DNA from: Incurvaria masculella
Taxonomy: Eukaryota > Arthropoda > Insecta > Lepidoptera > Incurvariidae
Direction: 5' to 3'
Length of the DNA: 64,000 bases
Assembly (NCBI GenBank): GCA_946894095.1
Contig: OX335657.1
Location: 10,044,001 to 10,108,000, forward strand
Made by a program: the position numbers and the translations under genes. Positions 1 through 9,507 of this stretch are shown here, one piece after another; position 1 is the stretch's first letter; every line of letters begins with the position of its first letter. The notes under the pieces are model-generated. The model did no database searches. It worked only from the letters and a program-made list of their open reading frames with translations, and was not told the DNA's origin.

Positions 1-329
1 AAAAGTGCACATACAGTCCAGTGTACGCCCCTTGAATACGAAACCACAAGGCGACAACAGTCACCGTGTAATTTTTGCCTGCTACCGCACCGCTGCCGCC
101 GCCATCATCGCTGGCAAAACGACGGCGGTTGTTTCGTCATTATCACGCCTACTGCACGGATTTCTCCATTGATATAATAATGGTTGCAATTCCTTTACTT
201 ACGAATTCACCCACGCCCGCGCCGCCAATTTCCATTGTTTCAGCTTGTCATTGAACCCCAGATTGTAGACTTGCCTTCTAATGCTTGTCTGCGGCACTAG
301 CAACTGTAAGTGGGATGAATAAAATTAAG
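1..329. other. intergenic, no feature recognised
   Basis: I see no coding frame, RNA gene or repeat that recurs elsewhere in the window. The base composition is ordinary mixed sequence with a small run of GCC/GCT triplets near 90-130. Confidence 0.5.
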
Positions 330-587
330 CCTGGTTTTCACCAAGTGCTGACTTAGTTTAATTGACATTTAAAGTGCTGATTATCTTGCTGCTAAGAAAG
401 GCGCTTAATATAAAGCTAATCAGCAGTAGCTGAAAAAGGCCCTTGGGGCCTTTTTGACCTACTACTACTGCTGATCAGCTTAATCTTAGCAGCGTGCAAT
501 CAATACCAGTACAATATAATCAGCACTTTAGTAATAAAGGCCCTTTAAGTGTTGATTAAAATAAATCAGGACTTGTTGAAAACTAGG
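330..587. mobile_element. family K foldback MITE, copy 1
   Basis: The ends are inverted copies of each other: TTTTCACCAAGTGCTGA near 335 answers a CAGGACTTGTTGAAAA end near 570. An inner hairpin (about 391-491) pairs GCTGCTAAG with CTTAGCAGC and has a tight GGCCCTTGGGGCC centre. A second copy lies at 49617-49775. It has no coding capacity. A non-autonomous DNA transposon is the likely class, but the superfamily is unknown. Confidence 0.6.
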
Positions 588-909
588 CATAGTCTCGCAT
601 TTATTAATATAGAGTTAAATAGTATAGCTAATGGAGGAAATAAAGAAACAGAAACAAATGCCTACATCCCATTTCATAGTATCTCTGCCCTTATTTGTGA
701 CTACATAGAGTCCTAACGCTCGGTAGTAAATAACGAATAGGGTACCAAATGAAACGAAGGACAAATTCTTGAACCGATCTTTAATTAATTACTTAAATTA
801 AACCAATTAATTAATTATATTATACTTTTTCCTATTTAGCAAGTACAGTCAACTAAAGGGCAAAGGAAACACTTCCGGTTAAACGTAAAAATGAATGGTG
901 TTTACACAA

Positions 910-1565
910 CCTCTGGTTCAGTTTTGTTAGGGTTTTGTTCACTCATTAGCTATAGTCTATTTCAGATAAGCGCGATGCACCGCGCATCCCTCCAGTTTTA
1001 CGAGAACAAAAGGCTTGTTTGTGATTAGTGCGTTACCTTCGACGGCGTCGGTTATCCGGCCTATTCCACACGTGCGCTTTCTTTTAGTTGTGACTCGGAC
1101 TTTGTACGGTACGGACGTGTTTACCAAACATATAATGTGCGAGTGGCCATTCATGGCCATTCTTTAAAATGTAAGATGTCGCATTTCTGTGGCAACTGGG
1201 AATAAAAAGAACACATGTATATAATCACAAATGTGTTCATATATAATTGAATTATTAAAAAAATATGATACTATGTCAAATGCGTGCGTGTAAAACGGGC
1301 CGCCCGCACATTTCGAGTATTTGAACGTGATTTGATGTAAGGGTTGCCGCCCACTTGTGTTCTCTCCTTTTCTGTTATACGCAGTACATAGAGTGAGAGG
1401 GGCTTATGCATCGCGGTTAACTGAATTAGAGTATAGTAGATATCCTCAACTATGTTTGAATCTATACTCAACACTATAATTGTTTCCAAAAGACAAAGTA
1501 TTTCGACTGTTCATCTTTTCATTCAACCGGATGTGTATCCTAAACTCTTTGTTCGACTGTACATC
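910..1565 (+). repeat. family Q repeat, interrupted copy
   Basis: Segments 910-956 and 1432-1565 match, in order, one continuous stretch in inverse orientation at 43620-43790. Shared blocks include GTTAGGGTTTTGTT, TCAACTATGTTTGAATC and CCTAAACTCTTTGTTCGACTG. The match is broken in this copy by a 475-bp insertion. The class of Q is not recognised. Confidence 0.6.
957..1431. mobile_element. 475-bp TIR element inserted in family Q (element R)
   Basis: The hexamer TATAGT flanks the segment on both sides (951-956 and 1432-1437), as expected for a target-site duplication, and the other Q copy lacks the segment. The ends are imperfect inverted repeats: TATTTCAGATAAGCGCGATGCA at the left resembles the complement of TGCATCGCGGTTAACTGAATTA at the right. 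There is no transposase frame. A 6-8 bp duplication would suit hAT-like or related elements; this class call is inference. Confidence 0.55.
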
Positions 1566-1753
1566 GTTTTTTTTAACGAATGTAAAATGAATGTAGAATT
1601 GATATTGAGAGGAGGCATGATTACAGGAGGAGAGACTGTAGGAGAATTCTAAGTTGGTGGCGGAATTGATAGACCCAATGCTCGGAAATCCAATCGATAA
1701 TTGCGCAGAACATATTGCAAAAATAAGTTCTTAAGTTTACACCGTCACTGCAC

Positions 1754-1810
1754 ATAATGGCTATTAACACTTACGGTTGACCGGTGTGTTCCTCGGATTG
1801 CGCCGACATG
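1754..1810 (-). repeat. 57-bp inverted copy of the Penelope-like 3' end
   Basis: Every base is the reverse complement of 2553-2609. It sits at the 5' junction of the truncated Penelope-like element. Inverted fragments of an element's own end at a truncated 5' junction are known for Penelope-like retroelements. Confidence 0.85.
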
Positions 1811-2358
1811 ACCAGCAAGTACTTAGATATGGTGCATCCCGGCAAAATGCATATTTACCTTACGTAAGAGGAGTGACAGACCGGATCGGTAGACTTCTCC
1901 GCAAGATAGATATAAAAACTTATTTTAAACCCATGTCTAAGATACAATCCATGCTAAGATCAGTAAAGGATAGGATACCCCTCCAGGCCCCGGGTGTGTA
2001 CAAGATACCTTGCAGCTGCGGCAAGAGCTACATAGGACAAACGAAGCGGAGCATACAGACGAGGGTATCGGAACATATCAAGGCGGTGAAAAACAACGAG
2101 CGGCATAAGTCAGCGATATGTGAGCATGTTCTTGATAGTGGGAGCAATCATTGGATTCGTTTCGACCAGATCACAACGTTAGCGGTAGAAAAATACTACA
2201 TGCCACGTCTGGTCCGTGAATCTATTGAAATCTCAAGACATGCTAACTTCAATCGCGACGACAGCATGAAGCTCTCATCGGCTTGGACTCCACTACTGGC
2301 GCATCATAAAATTCAAGATACACGTACACCAGCCGCGGGAACTGACATCGTTAGTTAG
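1811..2358 (+). pseudogene. Penelope-like element: RT C-terminus plus GIY-YIG endonuclease, 5'-truncated
   Basis: Read from an ATG at 1777, the frame gives 193 residues. The first eleven or so residues come from the inverted repeat and are not real protein. From about residue 22 ([11 protein letters not shown], then [10 protein letters not shown]) it resembles the segment that follows the reverse transcriptase in Penelope-like proteins. The GIY-YIG nuclease motif is clear: GVY at 73-75, YIG at 85-87 and the conserved Arg at 96 in TRVSEH. The paired cysteines CSC (79-81) sit inside it, as in other Penelope-type nucleases. This domain nicks target DNA for target-primed reverse transcription. 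The RT catalytic core is absent, so the copy is dead on its own. The frame ends normally at a TAG, followed by the ribozyme-bearing 3' region. Confidence 0.85.
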
Positions 2359-2609
2359 GTGTGTACGCAGCCGTACTTGTCTATGGTGCACCAAAATTTC
2401 GGACTACCCTCATCCGCCGGCGTGTCGCAGCCTACCCACCGGTATAATCTCCGCAGCCGACGGCCGGCAGTTGACGTTTGACAGGCCGATCTGTCGGACG
2501 TCGCTCCAGGACAGCCACCGTCCTGAAGAAGCCCGCGGCGCAGCGGGCGAAACATGTCGGCGCAATCCGAGGAACACACCGGTCAACCGTAAGTGTTAAT
2601 AGCCATTAT
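2359..2609 (+). mobile_element. Penelope-like element 3' untranslated end
   Basis: This runs from the stop codon of the GIY-YIG frame to the outer end of the 57-bp inverted repeat. It carries the hammerhead core at 2518-2562. The outer flank ATATTGCAAAAA near 2606-2617 resembles ATATTGCAAAAATAAGTT near 1712-1729, which might be a target duplication. I regard that as weak. Confidence 0.65.
2518..2562 (+). ncRNA. hammerhead ribozyme core, Penelope type
   Basis: The invariant core is present in order: CTGAAGA (2523-2529, fits CUGANGA), a perfect 6-bp stem II GCCCGC/GCGGGC (2531-2536 with 2543-2548) closing a 6-nt loop, GAAA (2549-2552), then the palindrome ACATGT (2552-2557) and cleavage-site C2558 (NUH = GUC). 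Stem I can start with four pairs (2519-2522 with 2559-2562, one of them G-U). The 6-nt palindrome is too short to fold on itself, but two copies could pair. That is the dimeric arrangement reported for hammerheads of Penelope-like elements. Folding was judged by eye. Confidence 0.75.
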
Positions 2610-2909
2610 ATTGCAAAAAGTTACAATTATGACCGATTTTAGCTGGTCTTAAATCCGTGTACCCTCTTTATAAGAAGGCTCTACCACTTCGAACAGACAA
2701 ATACACAATGATCGAGCTCGCTAGAGATAAGACATGCGGGACATTCTCGAGCCATCTGCACGATATGTGCATAAATAAATGACCCTTTGTAATTGTGATA
2801 ACATTGCCAATAAAATTTATGAATCATCACATTCGATTCGCTAGAGTCAACAGTCCACGGGGGGCAGGCTAAAAGTGCCTTCCTTATACCTAATTATTTA
2901 TTACACGGA

Positions 2910-2964
2910 GTAACTTTCCAACGCATTCTGGCTATGAGGTAGCCAGAGTGCGTTGGAAAGTTAC
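2910..2964. other. 24-bp stem, 7-nt loop hairpin
   Basis: GTAACTTTCCAACGCA (2910-2925) and its extension to 2933 pair with 2941-2964 over 24 positions with a 7-nt ATGAGGT loop. The single DNA mismatch becomes a G-U pair in RNA. It could be a very small foldback MITE or a short hairpin RNA. Nothing shows transcription. Confidence 0.6.
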
Positions 2965-3069
2965 TAATACATAATGTGTCATAATGTTGGTAGTCTGTAC
3001 TTTTACAACGCATAGGCTTTTTGCGATGCGTGAGCTTTAATTCTCACGGCGTTACTAAACCTACTTTTT

Positions 3070-3264
3070 AGAGTGGTCAGGCTGAGTTCTCACCTAAATA
3101 GGCGTTTTTACGGAACTTCGAAGTTACGTAAAAACGTCAAACCCCATTCATATGTTTACTACTTATTCCGTGGTTTTACTTTCTTCAAGATGTCAAAGTC
3201 AAACTCGGACTTCCGATTTGTATGAAAACGCGGAGTCGGCGTAAACGGCAACGTTGACGTAAAA
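3070..3264 (+). mobile_element. family B TIR element, truncated copy
   Basis: It starts GAGTGGTCAGGCTGAGTTC, then CACCTAAATAGGCG, and proceeds through CTGTCAAAG-like and GAAAACGCGGAGTCG blocks shared with copies at 24653, 41842 and 45668. It ends in an A-rich tract (3257-3296), so the right half is missing. Confidence 0.65.
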
Positions 3265-3299
3265 ATAAAAAAATAAAAAAAAATAATAAAAAAAACTGG

Positions 3300-4019
3300 G
3301 ACTACGGTCTCAGGCAACATCCTACAATAACACGATGGGATGTACTCTAAGGTATCCATTAAGTTTAGAATTTATCGTACCAAGATTTTCCAGAGATAAT
3401 TTTAGAAGCTTGCATGCCTTTCCTAACCTCAGATAACCTGACTGGGTTAAGTCACATTAACTAGAAGTTATCCCTATCTATTAGGTAGAGACGTATAGAT
3501 ATGTAGCTTGTCTCGAATCTATGTCAGATCTCGTCAGCTCTCTGCAAGGGCTGCTCGATTTGGTTGACTTAGGGAATACCACTAGCTAAACCGGTTCGAA
3601 CTTGGAGGTACAGCGCATTTTGGCAATTTTTTTTTAACATATTGGCGTCAGAAATACACGAATTCTGAAGACGAAATACTTGGAAGGCGAAACAATAGTC
3701 CTAGCTTTTAGCACGCGTACCTAATGCAAATTTTACGACTTTACCAAGACAATATGAAATAAATAGCCTGTAAGAATGGCAGTATTATGTGGTACAGTCT
3801 TTAACTCGCATGCCGTTATACAAAATTATTCTAAACTTGTATCAGGAAACACGAAGCATTTGGAAAATTCGCAGAATTTATTTCATCTGGACTAATATTT
3901 GACGAGACAAATTTTAAAAGGATCTCTTTTATTCGGTTAAAATTAATTTGGCTATTAAATAGGCGGGGATACTAAGCTTCAGATGGCACAACAGAGCCCC
4001 AAACGTTAGGGTTGCTTGT
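3300..4019. other. gene-free interval
   Basis: There is no supported gene and no repeat that I could match within the window. The sequence is AT-rich with scattered short frames only. Confidence 0.4.
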
Positions 4020-4021
4020 CT

Positions 4022-4142
4022 GACGCCCGGTTCCACCACCTCCACTTACAAAAATCCCAAAGTTATCTTTCGGTTACATAGTAATATGCAATGTAACCGA
4101 AAGTTATGTATCGGATTACAGGTTAGCTGGAGGTAGTGAAAA
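4022..4142. mobile_element. family A foldback MITE, copy 1 (degenerate end)
   Basis: The copy is nearly a single hairpin. CACCACCTCCA and TTTCGGTTACAT on the left answer ATGTAACCGAAAG and CTGGAGGTAGTG on the right. It matches copies at 5070, 7133 and 22903. The right end has decayed into an A run, so the TA flank seen in other copies cannot be read here. Confidence 0.7.
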
Positions 4143-4755
4143 AAATTGTACGACAACTAAACAAAGGCAAGATAGATAAGATTCAAGAATGGTTTCGTCT
4201 ATCTCCTGCCGTACTCACTATATTTTAGGGATATTGAGCCATCCCCCAAAAAGGGTAAAGGCAGAATTTGAAAGTTTAATTTTATTTTTATGTGTTTTAT
4301 TTTAATTTCTTTTCTGATTAGGTATCTTTAATATACATACCTTCCAATGCACGGGGGTCGGTAATTCTTCTTCTCCTAAACGGTTTTACCCATTTTTTAA
4401 AAAAATGTACTTATGGAGTCACCTGGATGGTTTTTAGCTATATTTGGACTCGGTAGGTGGCGCTGTGGTCGAGATCCAGATTTTTTAAGCTGACACTTTG
4501 AATAACACGCCCACGAAGGTTTCTAATCACATTTTGCTGGGCTCGGCCGAGGGCTCGGCTCAGGTGTCTGAATCTGAATTAACCCGAGCAGAGCCAAGAC
4601 CCTAGTGCATAATATTAAATTCTTCCTTATCACAATAAAACGCAGACCAGAGCATCGAATTTTCTCCATCCATTCAGTTCCGATTCTTTAGCTTCCGTGA
4701 CATACGTACGTATGCCTTCTAAACAGCTTTCTATAAAATAATGACAGCACCCACT

Positions 4756-4945
4756 GCTCTGCCCTGAGTCACTTCACAACCGACTACGCGTTCGCACATC
4801 ACTCAATAAACTGTTAAAGTACAGTCGCGATCTAAAAAAAATCTTAATGAAAAAATTAGACCACTACATATTTACTTTTCGTAATCGTTCCGGAGATATT
4901 AATTATTTTTATTAAGGATGACGACCAAATATTTTGAATGTTATA
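4756..4945 (+). repeat. 191-bp tandem segmental duplication, unit 1 (MITE-free)
   Basis: It opens with CTCTGCCCTGAGTCACTTCA and ends at ATATTTTGAATGTTAT. The same order of blocks recurs directly downstream in unit 2, at perhaps 85-90 percent identity by eye. Unit 1 lacks the family A MITE and so serves as the empty site. Confidence 0.75.
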
Positions 4946-4946
4946 A

Positions 4947-5262
4947 GCTCTGCCCTGAGTCACTTCACGACTGACTACGCGTTCGCACCTCACTCAATTA
5001 ACTGTCAAAGTACAGCCGCAAAGTGAAAAAATCCTAAATGAAAAAATATACCACTATTTACTTTTCGTACCCCTGTTTTCACCACCTCCAGTTACCTGAA
5101 ATCCGATGAGTAACTTTCGGTTTCATGGCATATTTACATGGTGTAGCCGGAAGGTAACTTTGGGATTTTTGTAACTGGAGGTGGTGGTAACGGGCAGTAA
5201 TCGTTCGGGAGATATTCTCTCGTTTTATTAGGAAATAATTACCAAATATTTTGAATGTTATT
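4947..5262 (+). repeat. 191-bp tandem segmental duplication, unit 2 (MITE-bearing)
   Basis: This is the second unit of the local duplication, enlarged by the 128-bp family A insertion. Outside the insertion it follows unit 1 block by block, including TTACTTTTCGTA before the MITE and TAATCGTTCGGGAGATATT after it. Confidence 0.75.
5070..5197. mobile_element. family A foldback MITE, copy 2, with TA target duplication
   Basis: The 128-bp hairpin runs from CCCCTGTTTTCACC to GGTGGTAACGGGCAG. Unit 1 of the local duplication reads straight through as TTCGTAATCG, whereas unit 2 reads TTCGTA, MITE, TAATCG. The target duplication is therefore the dinucleotide TA (5068-5069 and 5198-5199), as for Tc1/mariner-type elements. 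There is no coding capacity. Confidence 0.85.
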
Positions 5263-5299
5263 AGGTAACGAGTCATTCAGTTAGGTTATGTCATGTGGT

Positions 5300-5445
5300 C
5301 CAGGCCTTGGTGGAAAACTTCTAACTAGTTCGCTTACGAATTTGAAACGAGCGACATCGAATGTTCGTTGCACTAAATAGCGTCCTGTAAAGCTCTTACG
5401 TGTTCTTACGTTTAGTTGAAACTCGAGAAAAGTAGGTAAGCAGTA
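5300..5445 (+). mobile_element. family J repeat, partial copy
   Basis: It contains the diagnostic run GAATGTTCGTTGCACTAAAT, then GCGTCCTG and an ACTCGAGAAA end. These blocks are shared with 6885-7130 (inverse), 17500-17700 and 34625-35020. No frame or clear termini are visible. Confidence 0.55.
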
Positions 5446-5456
5446 GGTATAAGTCG

Positions 5457-5527
5457 GTTTTTAGGGTTCCGTACCCAAAGGGTGCCAATGGAACCCTATT
5501 ACTAAGCCTCCGCTGTGCGTCCGTCCC
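5457..5527 (-). mobile_element. family C short element, truncated
   Basis: It begins TTTAGGGTTCCGTACCCAAAG and continues through CCTATTACTAAGCCTCCGCTGT into two CCGTC-type units, then stops. This is the 3' third of family C in inverse orientation. Confidence 0.75.
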
Positions 5528-6110
5528 TAAAATCTAAAAGGTCCCATAATCGGCTTCCATGCTCGCTGTCCCTGTTGACGCTTCTTCAACGGGGAAGTCA
5601 GTGCAAGCGTTTTTCCGTAGCTCTGCTGCGTGCGGCGCGTTCGGTTCGGGCGACTGCGCGAGTCGCGCGTTCGGTTCGCGGTGAGCGGTGAAAGTGCCCA
5701 CGAAGACACCGCCGACACACCGCATTGCCGGCGCGCTAATTAGAAGAATGGACGACCATTTCTTGCCATTATCGGTAATGAGGGTATATTAGGCATGGTC
5801 GCTATTTCGCAGATCGACGTACATAGATAGCGCACGCTACTACGTAACGTACATATGTAGTCACGTATGCAAGCGTAACATACACGACAGGTGTCTGGCG
5901 ACTCAATATTTGTATCGTTATGGCCAATATGGGTATGATATTGTATAATAAAAAATATACTACAAATTACTATTCTAGAACTCAATGTTTTGTCTTTGTG
6001 ACCAGTCATATGATGATGTTCGGTGAAGTAGATTGATTAGACGTGGATAATATTTATGGTCTCAATAAGTATGCATTAAATTTTTTTTTTTAATTGTTCA
6101 GGGGCCACTG
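5528..6110. other. gene-free interval
   Basis: Positions 5570-5725 are GC-rich and give overlapping frames in several phases, with no recognisable protein. The rest is AT-rich. I see no repeat match. Confidence 0.4.
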
Positions 6111-6111
6111 C

Positions 6112-6452
6112 ATGCATCACTTTATTTCTCTCTCTGAGTTAGATAAGAGAATTTCATCACGAATGCGAGTTGCTCCATGGTTTGGAACCCATGTAAAACT
6201 GTGGGTCCGCTTCTCCTGCCAGGTAGTAGGGTTAGGCCCACCCGGGTTGGTATCATAGCATTGAATGAAAAGATGGCCGAACGCGGAAATAAAAAATTGT
6301 CCATGTTTTCAATCCAGTTCAATGCAGCCTAATTAAGGCAAGGTCCTGGCAGGGCCCCTAATTCCTTACACACACACCTCAGGTATTGAGCTAATTTAAT
6401 GACTGTGGTTGTGGTATTAGCCGTCCATGTCCAGTTACATAAAACAAAAAAC
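6112..6452 (+). mobile_element. family D tRNA-derived SINE, 5'-truncated
   Basis: It lacks the tRNA-like head but keeps the body: TCTCTCTCTGAGTTAGATAA, CGAATGCGAG, GGAACCCATGTAAAACTG, GGTAGTAGGGTTAGGCCC, GATGAAAAGATGG, CAAGGTCCTGGCA and the tail CCATGTCCAGTTACATAAAA with an A-rich end. Confidence 0.75.
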
Positions 6453-6884
6453 AAATTGAGATATGACACTTCAAAAAGCAATCTCTCTCTCTCTAACAAA
6501 ATCAAAAGAAATTGTTGAAAGTAGTAACTCACAATAAGTTCAGCCTTAGCGTTCGGTAACCATCGTCGATTTCCGTGATTCGCTAATAACTTTCTATACC
6601 TACACACAATTAACATATACCGACATCTCAGCTTTGATTTGATATAAAAAAAAATTATTCTACTTCCTCTTTCCGGCAAAAAAGAACCCTCATACAAGCG
6701 TTGTGCCTGACCCGCACTTTCAAATTATGCCAAGTAAACATTGTTCATTTAATGATACGATGTTTATGTTACAAATTGTTAAAACGTATTTTAGTTTCAA
6801 AGTTGGCAGGGCCTGAATGTTTTTCACGTATATTTTATAGTCTCGTTACTTTCAACAAGAAGCTCGGTAATGATCAAACAAAAG

Positions 6885-7130
6885 CGTTTGTCTAGGAAAG
6901 TCAGCGAAGAAGAAAGAACGGAAACGGCAAGGGAAACTAATTAGTTTGTCTGGGAGCGGCCGCACAATATCGGTAGCGCCGGCGAGTCACTTCGCTTACG
7001 GATTCGCTCACTACTGACGTTCTCGAGTTCCAACCGCACGTAGAATACGTATGCACTTTATATGACGCTATTTAGTGCAACGGAGATTCGATGTTGCACG
7101 TCTAGAATTCGTAAGCGAACTTACTACAGT
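6885..7130 (-). mobile_element. family J repeat, inverse copy
   Basis: It holds the complement of the diagnostic blocks (ATTTAGTGCAACGGAGATTCGATG near 7070-7093) and CGTTCTCGAGTTCC. The right end abuts the family A MITE at 7133. Confidence 0.5.
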
Positions 7131-7132
7131 TA

Positions 7133-7255
7133 CCCCTGATTTCACCAGCTCCAGCTACCGAAAATCCGATGGTTAAATTTCGGTTACATTGCATAAGCGC
7201 ATGGTGTAACCGAAAGACACATTTTTGTAGCTGAAGGTGGTGAAAACGGGCGTTT
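7133..7255. mobile_element. family A foldback MITE, copy 3
   Basis: This hairpin runs from CCCCTGATTTCACCAGCTCC to GAAGGTGGTGAAAACGGGCG. It is preceded by TA (7131-7132), and a TA occurs just past the right end within a T run. Confidence 0.75.
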
Positions 7256-8186
7256 TTACTAACTCGTGGCTACGCTGCCTCCATGCGAATTAATGTTTAT
7301 TGCCACTCCAGTCCTTCCTTCCTCCGTGAGGGAAGTGATCGAGCAATTTTTTAGCTGTATTTTTACGGGACGATGTTGAGTCGCAAACGAAAATCCGAAG
7401 AAAACTTCTATCGAGTAAGTAAACATCAGGGGGCCCATTCAGGTAAGAGTGAGTTCGAGTTCGGGAGTGAGTTAACCTAAAATAAATAGCTAGGAAATAT
7501 ATTATTATTTAAATAACGGAACCGTTATTTGCACTTCCAACGTATTTACGGAACAGACCAGATTTTTACCTAACTGAAATGATATTCTAGAAGTGTGGAA
7601 ACATTAACTATTTAAAAAAGTGAGTTGATATTTAGTGACGAATTCGAACTCACTCTTGCCCTGAATGGACCCCCAGTGCGAACCATTGTTATCTGTTGCC
7701 CAACCCAATATTAACATGGAGAGGATCAAACATGTCCATGGACACCGACTTTGACTAGCAGTCATATATGTCGATCCGAAAGCCCCTTTTACCTCGTCAT
7801 GGTCATTTGTGAAATGTCAGCCAAATGCGCTTGCAAATTGTAAAAGTGCGCGGAGCGGGCACTTTCAGAGTGAGTCTGCGCGAACCGGTCCCAGGTGGGA
7901 CCTGCGCCGTGCGCGCTGACCATATAATCGTCTCCGACGCATGCGCAATCGAATGAGAAGCCTGAGATGTCGCCGGCCTGTCCACCTTGCTCTAGTTACG
8001 TCGCCGTGTGTCGCTCCGAGCAGCAGCTTAGAGCATAGAACAGCAGCTTCCGATTCTATCATACCGTCTCATTAGGTAATCCATCATACCAGCGTTAAAT
8101 AGGTAGGTACCTTAACTTCTCATCATTACTTAGCAATACCAGCATTAGGCGGTCTGACCAACCCTTTGAAACCTAACACCCAATAA
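7256..8186. other. gene-free interval
   Basis: An inverted pair GGGGGCCCATTCAGG (7430) and CCTGAATGGACCCCC (7659) brackets about 245 bp and may be another TIR element. Positions 7850-7985 are GC-richer. No protein is recognisable. Confidence 0.4.
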
Positions 8187-8738
8187 CTTAAGGTGGCCCA
8201 ACCCGGCGGGTCTAACTCATTCGCGGGCACTGTACAAAACCGTGCTGTTGCGCTCTGGAACCTTCTCTGTTTCAAAGAAAAAGACAGGCTCCTTGATGAG
8301 GAAGATGCAACATGTCCACAAAAAAGATAATGTGCATAGTGTATGATTTGGTAAGATTTACGAAAATTTTGATTTCAAAACGACTTATAGCTAAAAGTAA
8401 ACCACGACCGCTGTAGTCAAAAATCTAACAAAAACCAAATAGATTATAACTTTTGATTAAATAAGCTATGTCTGATGACTAATCTTTTTAAGATTTTCTT
8501 ACTTTACCATTGCGTAAAAAACCACCAAAGTTATTCTATAAAACGCGCGAAAAATTCGAAATTTCGGACCTTATAACTTAGAAACCAAACACAATTTTAC
8601 AATGCCAACGGTCATCAGACATCTAGTTCGATCAAATAAAGCTCTTTTGAGCAAAATTTGGGATCTCTGATAAGAAATATGGGCTTGATTTTCATTCCCC
8701 GTTTGTATGGGCAGATGAGCGGGTTGGGCCACCTTAAG
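8187..8738. mobile_element. family L TIR element, copy 1, TTAA-bounded
   Basis: A perfect 19-bp inverted terminal repeat, CTTAAGGTGGCCCAACCCG (8187-8205), is answered by CGGGTTGGGCCACCTTAAG (8720-8738). Both ends contain TTAA, so the element could be TTAA plus GGTGGCCC termini with a TTAA target duplication, as in the piggyBac superfamily. A second copy lies at 22567-23180. It has no transposase and is non-autonomous. The superfamily call is inference. Confidence 0.7.
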
Positions 8739-8875
8739 AAAACATAAGAGAGATATCACTCAGAAAAAGATTTTAGAAATGATCTGTTTCCTCTGACGCG
8801 ACCGATTATTATCTTACAACTTTTGTTCTTGCCACTATCACGAATATCGAACAAATACTACCTACCAAGCCAAGC

Positions 8876-9070
8876 GATTATTTTTTTATGGAACTGGACA
8901 TCACTTGGCAATACCGCAACAATTCCCATGATATTATATCCCACCGCATTCCTGAAGTTATTAGGTGCCATGCCAGAAACTACCTTCGATTACACGACTA
9001 TCGTTGAACTGGATAGAAAACACGAACAATATTTCATTGCTGCTTCGACCATCTTGCACCGATTCTGGAA
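8876..9070 (-). mobile_element. family D SINE, partial inverse copy
   Basis: From the left it reads as the complement of the SINE tail: TTTTTTATGGAACTGGACAT, CACCGCATTCCTGAAG, TTAGGTGCCATGCCAG, GAACTGGATAGAAAACACG. The head is absent. Confidence 0.65.
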
Positions 9071-9190
9071 AGATACTCTATCGACTATTGCACTTTATTC
9101 AGGTAGCGAAGTATGTTCTGGGGGGTAACCGGCTTAAAGTTTAAAGAAATAAGTGAGGGAATTCGATGAATCCTGCAACAATCTGAGCCC

Positions 9191-9436
9191 TTAGTCCGAC
9201 TTGTCACTTAGATTGGCGTCATACCAAATTGATCGATTAGCTTTTTCAAATGTATGGAAAATTGTAGAGCACGCGCAGTGGGCGTTGAGCGAATTAACAT
9301 TTGCGAGTCCTAGTTTGATTTTGACAGGTCGCTCTGGTAAAACCACATAATATGTAGTCAAATTTGTATGGGTTTAACGTTTTTACGTAACTTCGAAGTT
9401 CCGTAAACGCCAATTTAGCTGAGAGCTCCGACTGCC
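9191..9436 (+). mobile_element. family B TIR element, nested in family E
   Basis: The left end AGTCCGACTTGTCACTTAGATTGGCG pattern, the middle AGCACGCGCAGTGGGCGTT, and the right end GTAAACGCCAATTTAGCTGAGAGC match family B at 24653, 41842 and 45668. The interior is shortened by roughly 100 bp. Confidence 0.65.
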
Positions 9437-9507
9437 CATACAGAAGCGTTTATGTCATAATATCTGCGCTCTTACTCTTGGAACATTTGACATTCAGTTC
9501 TGATATG

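Noticed and set aside
5527..5725. Overlapping minus-strand frames just after a family C fragment
   Set aside because: Two phases are open at once because of GC-rich composition; neither resembles a protein.
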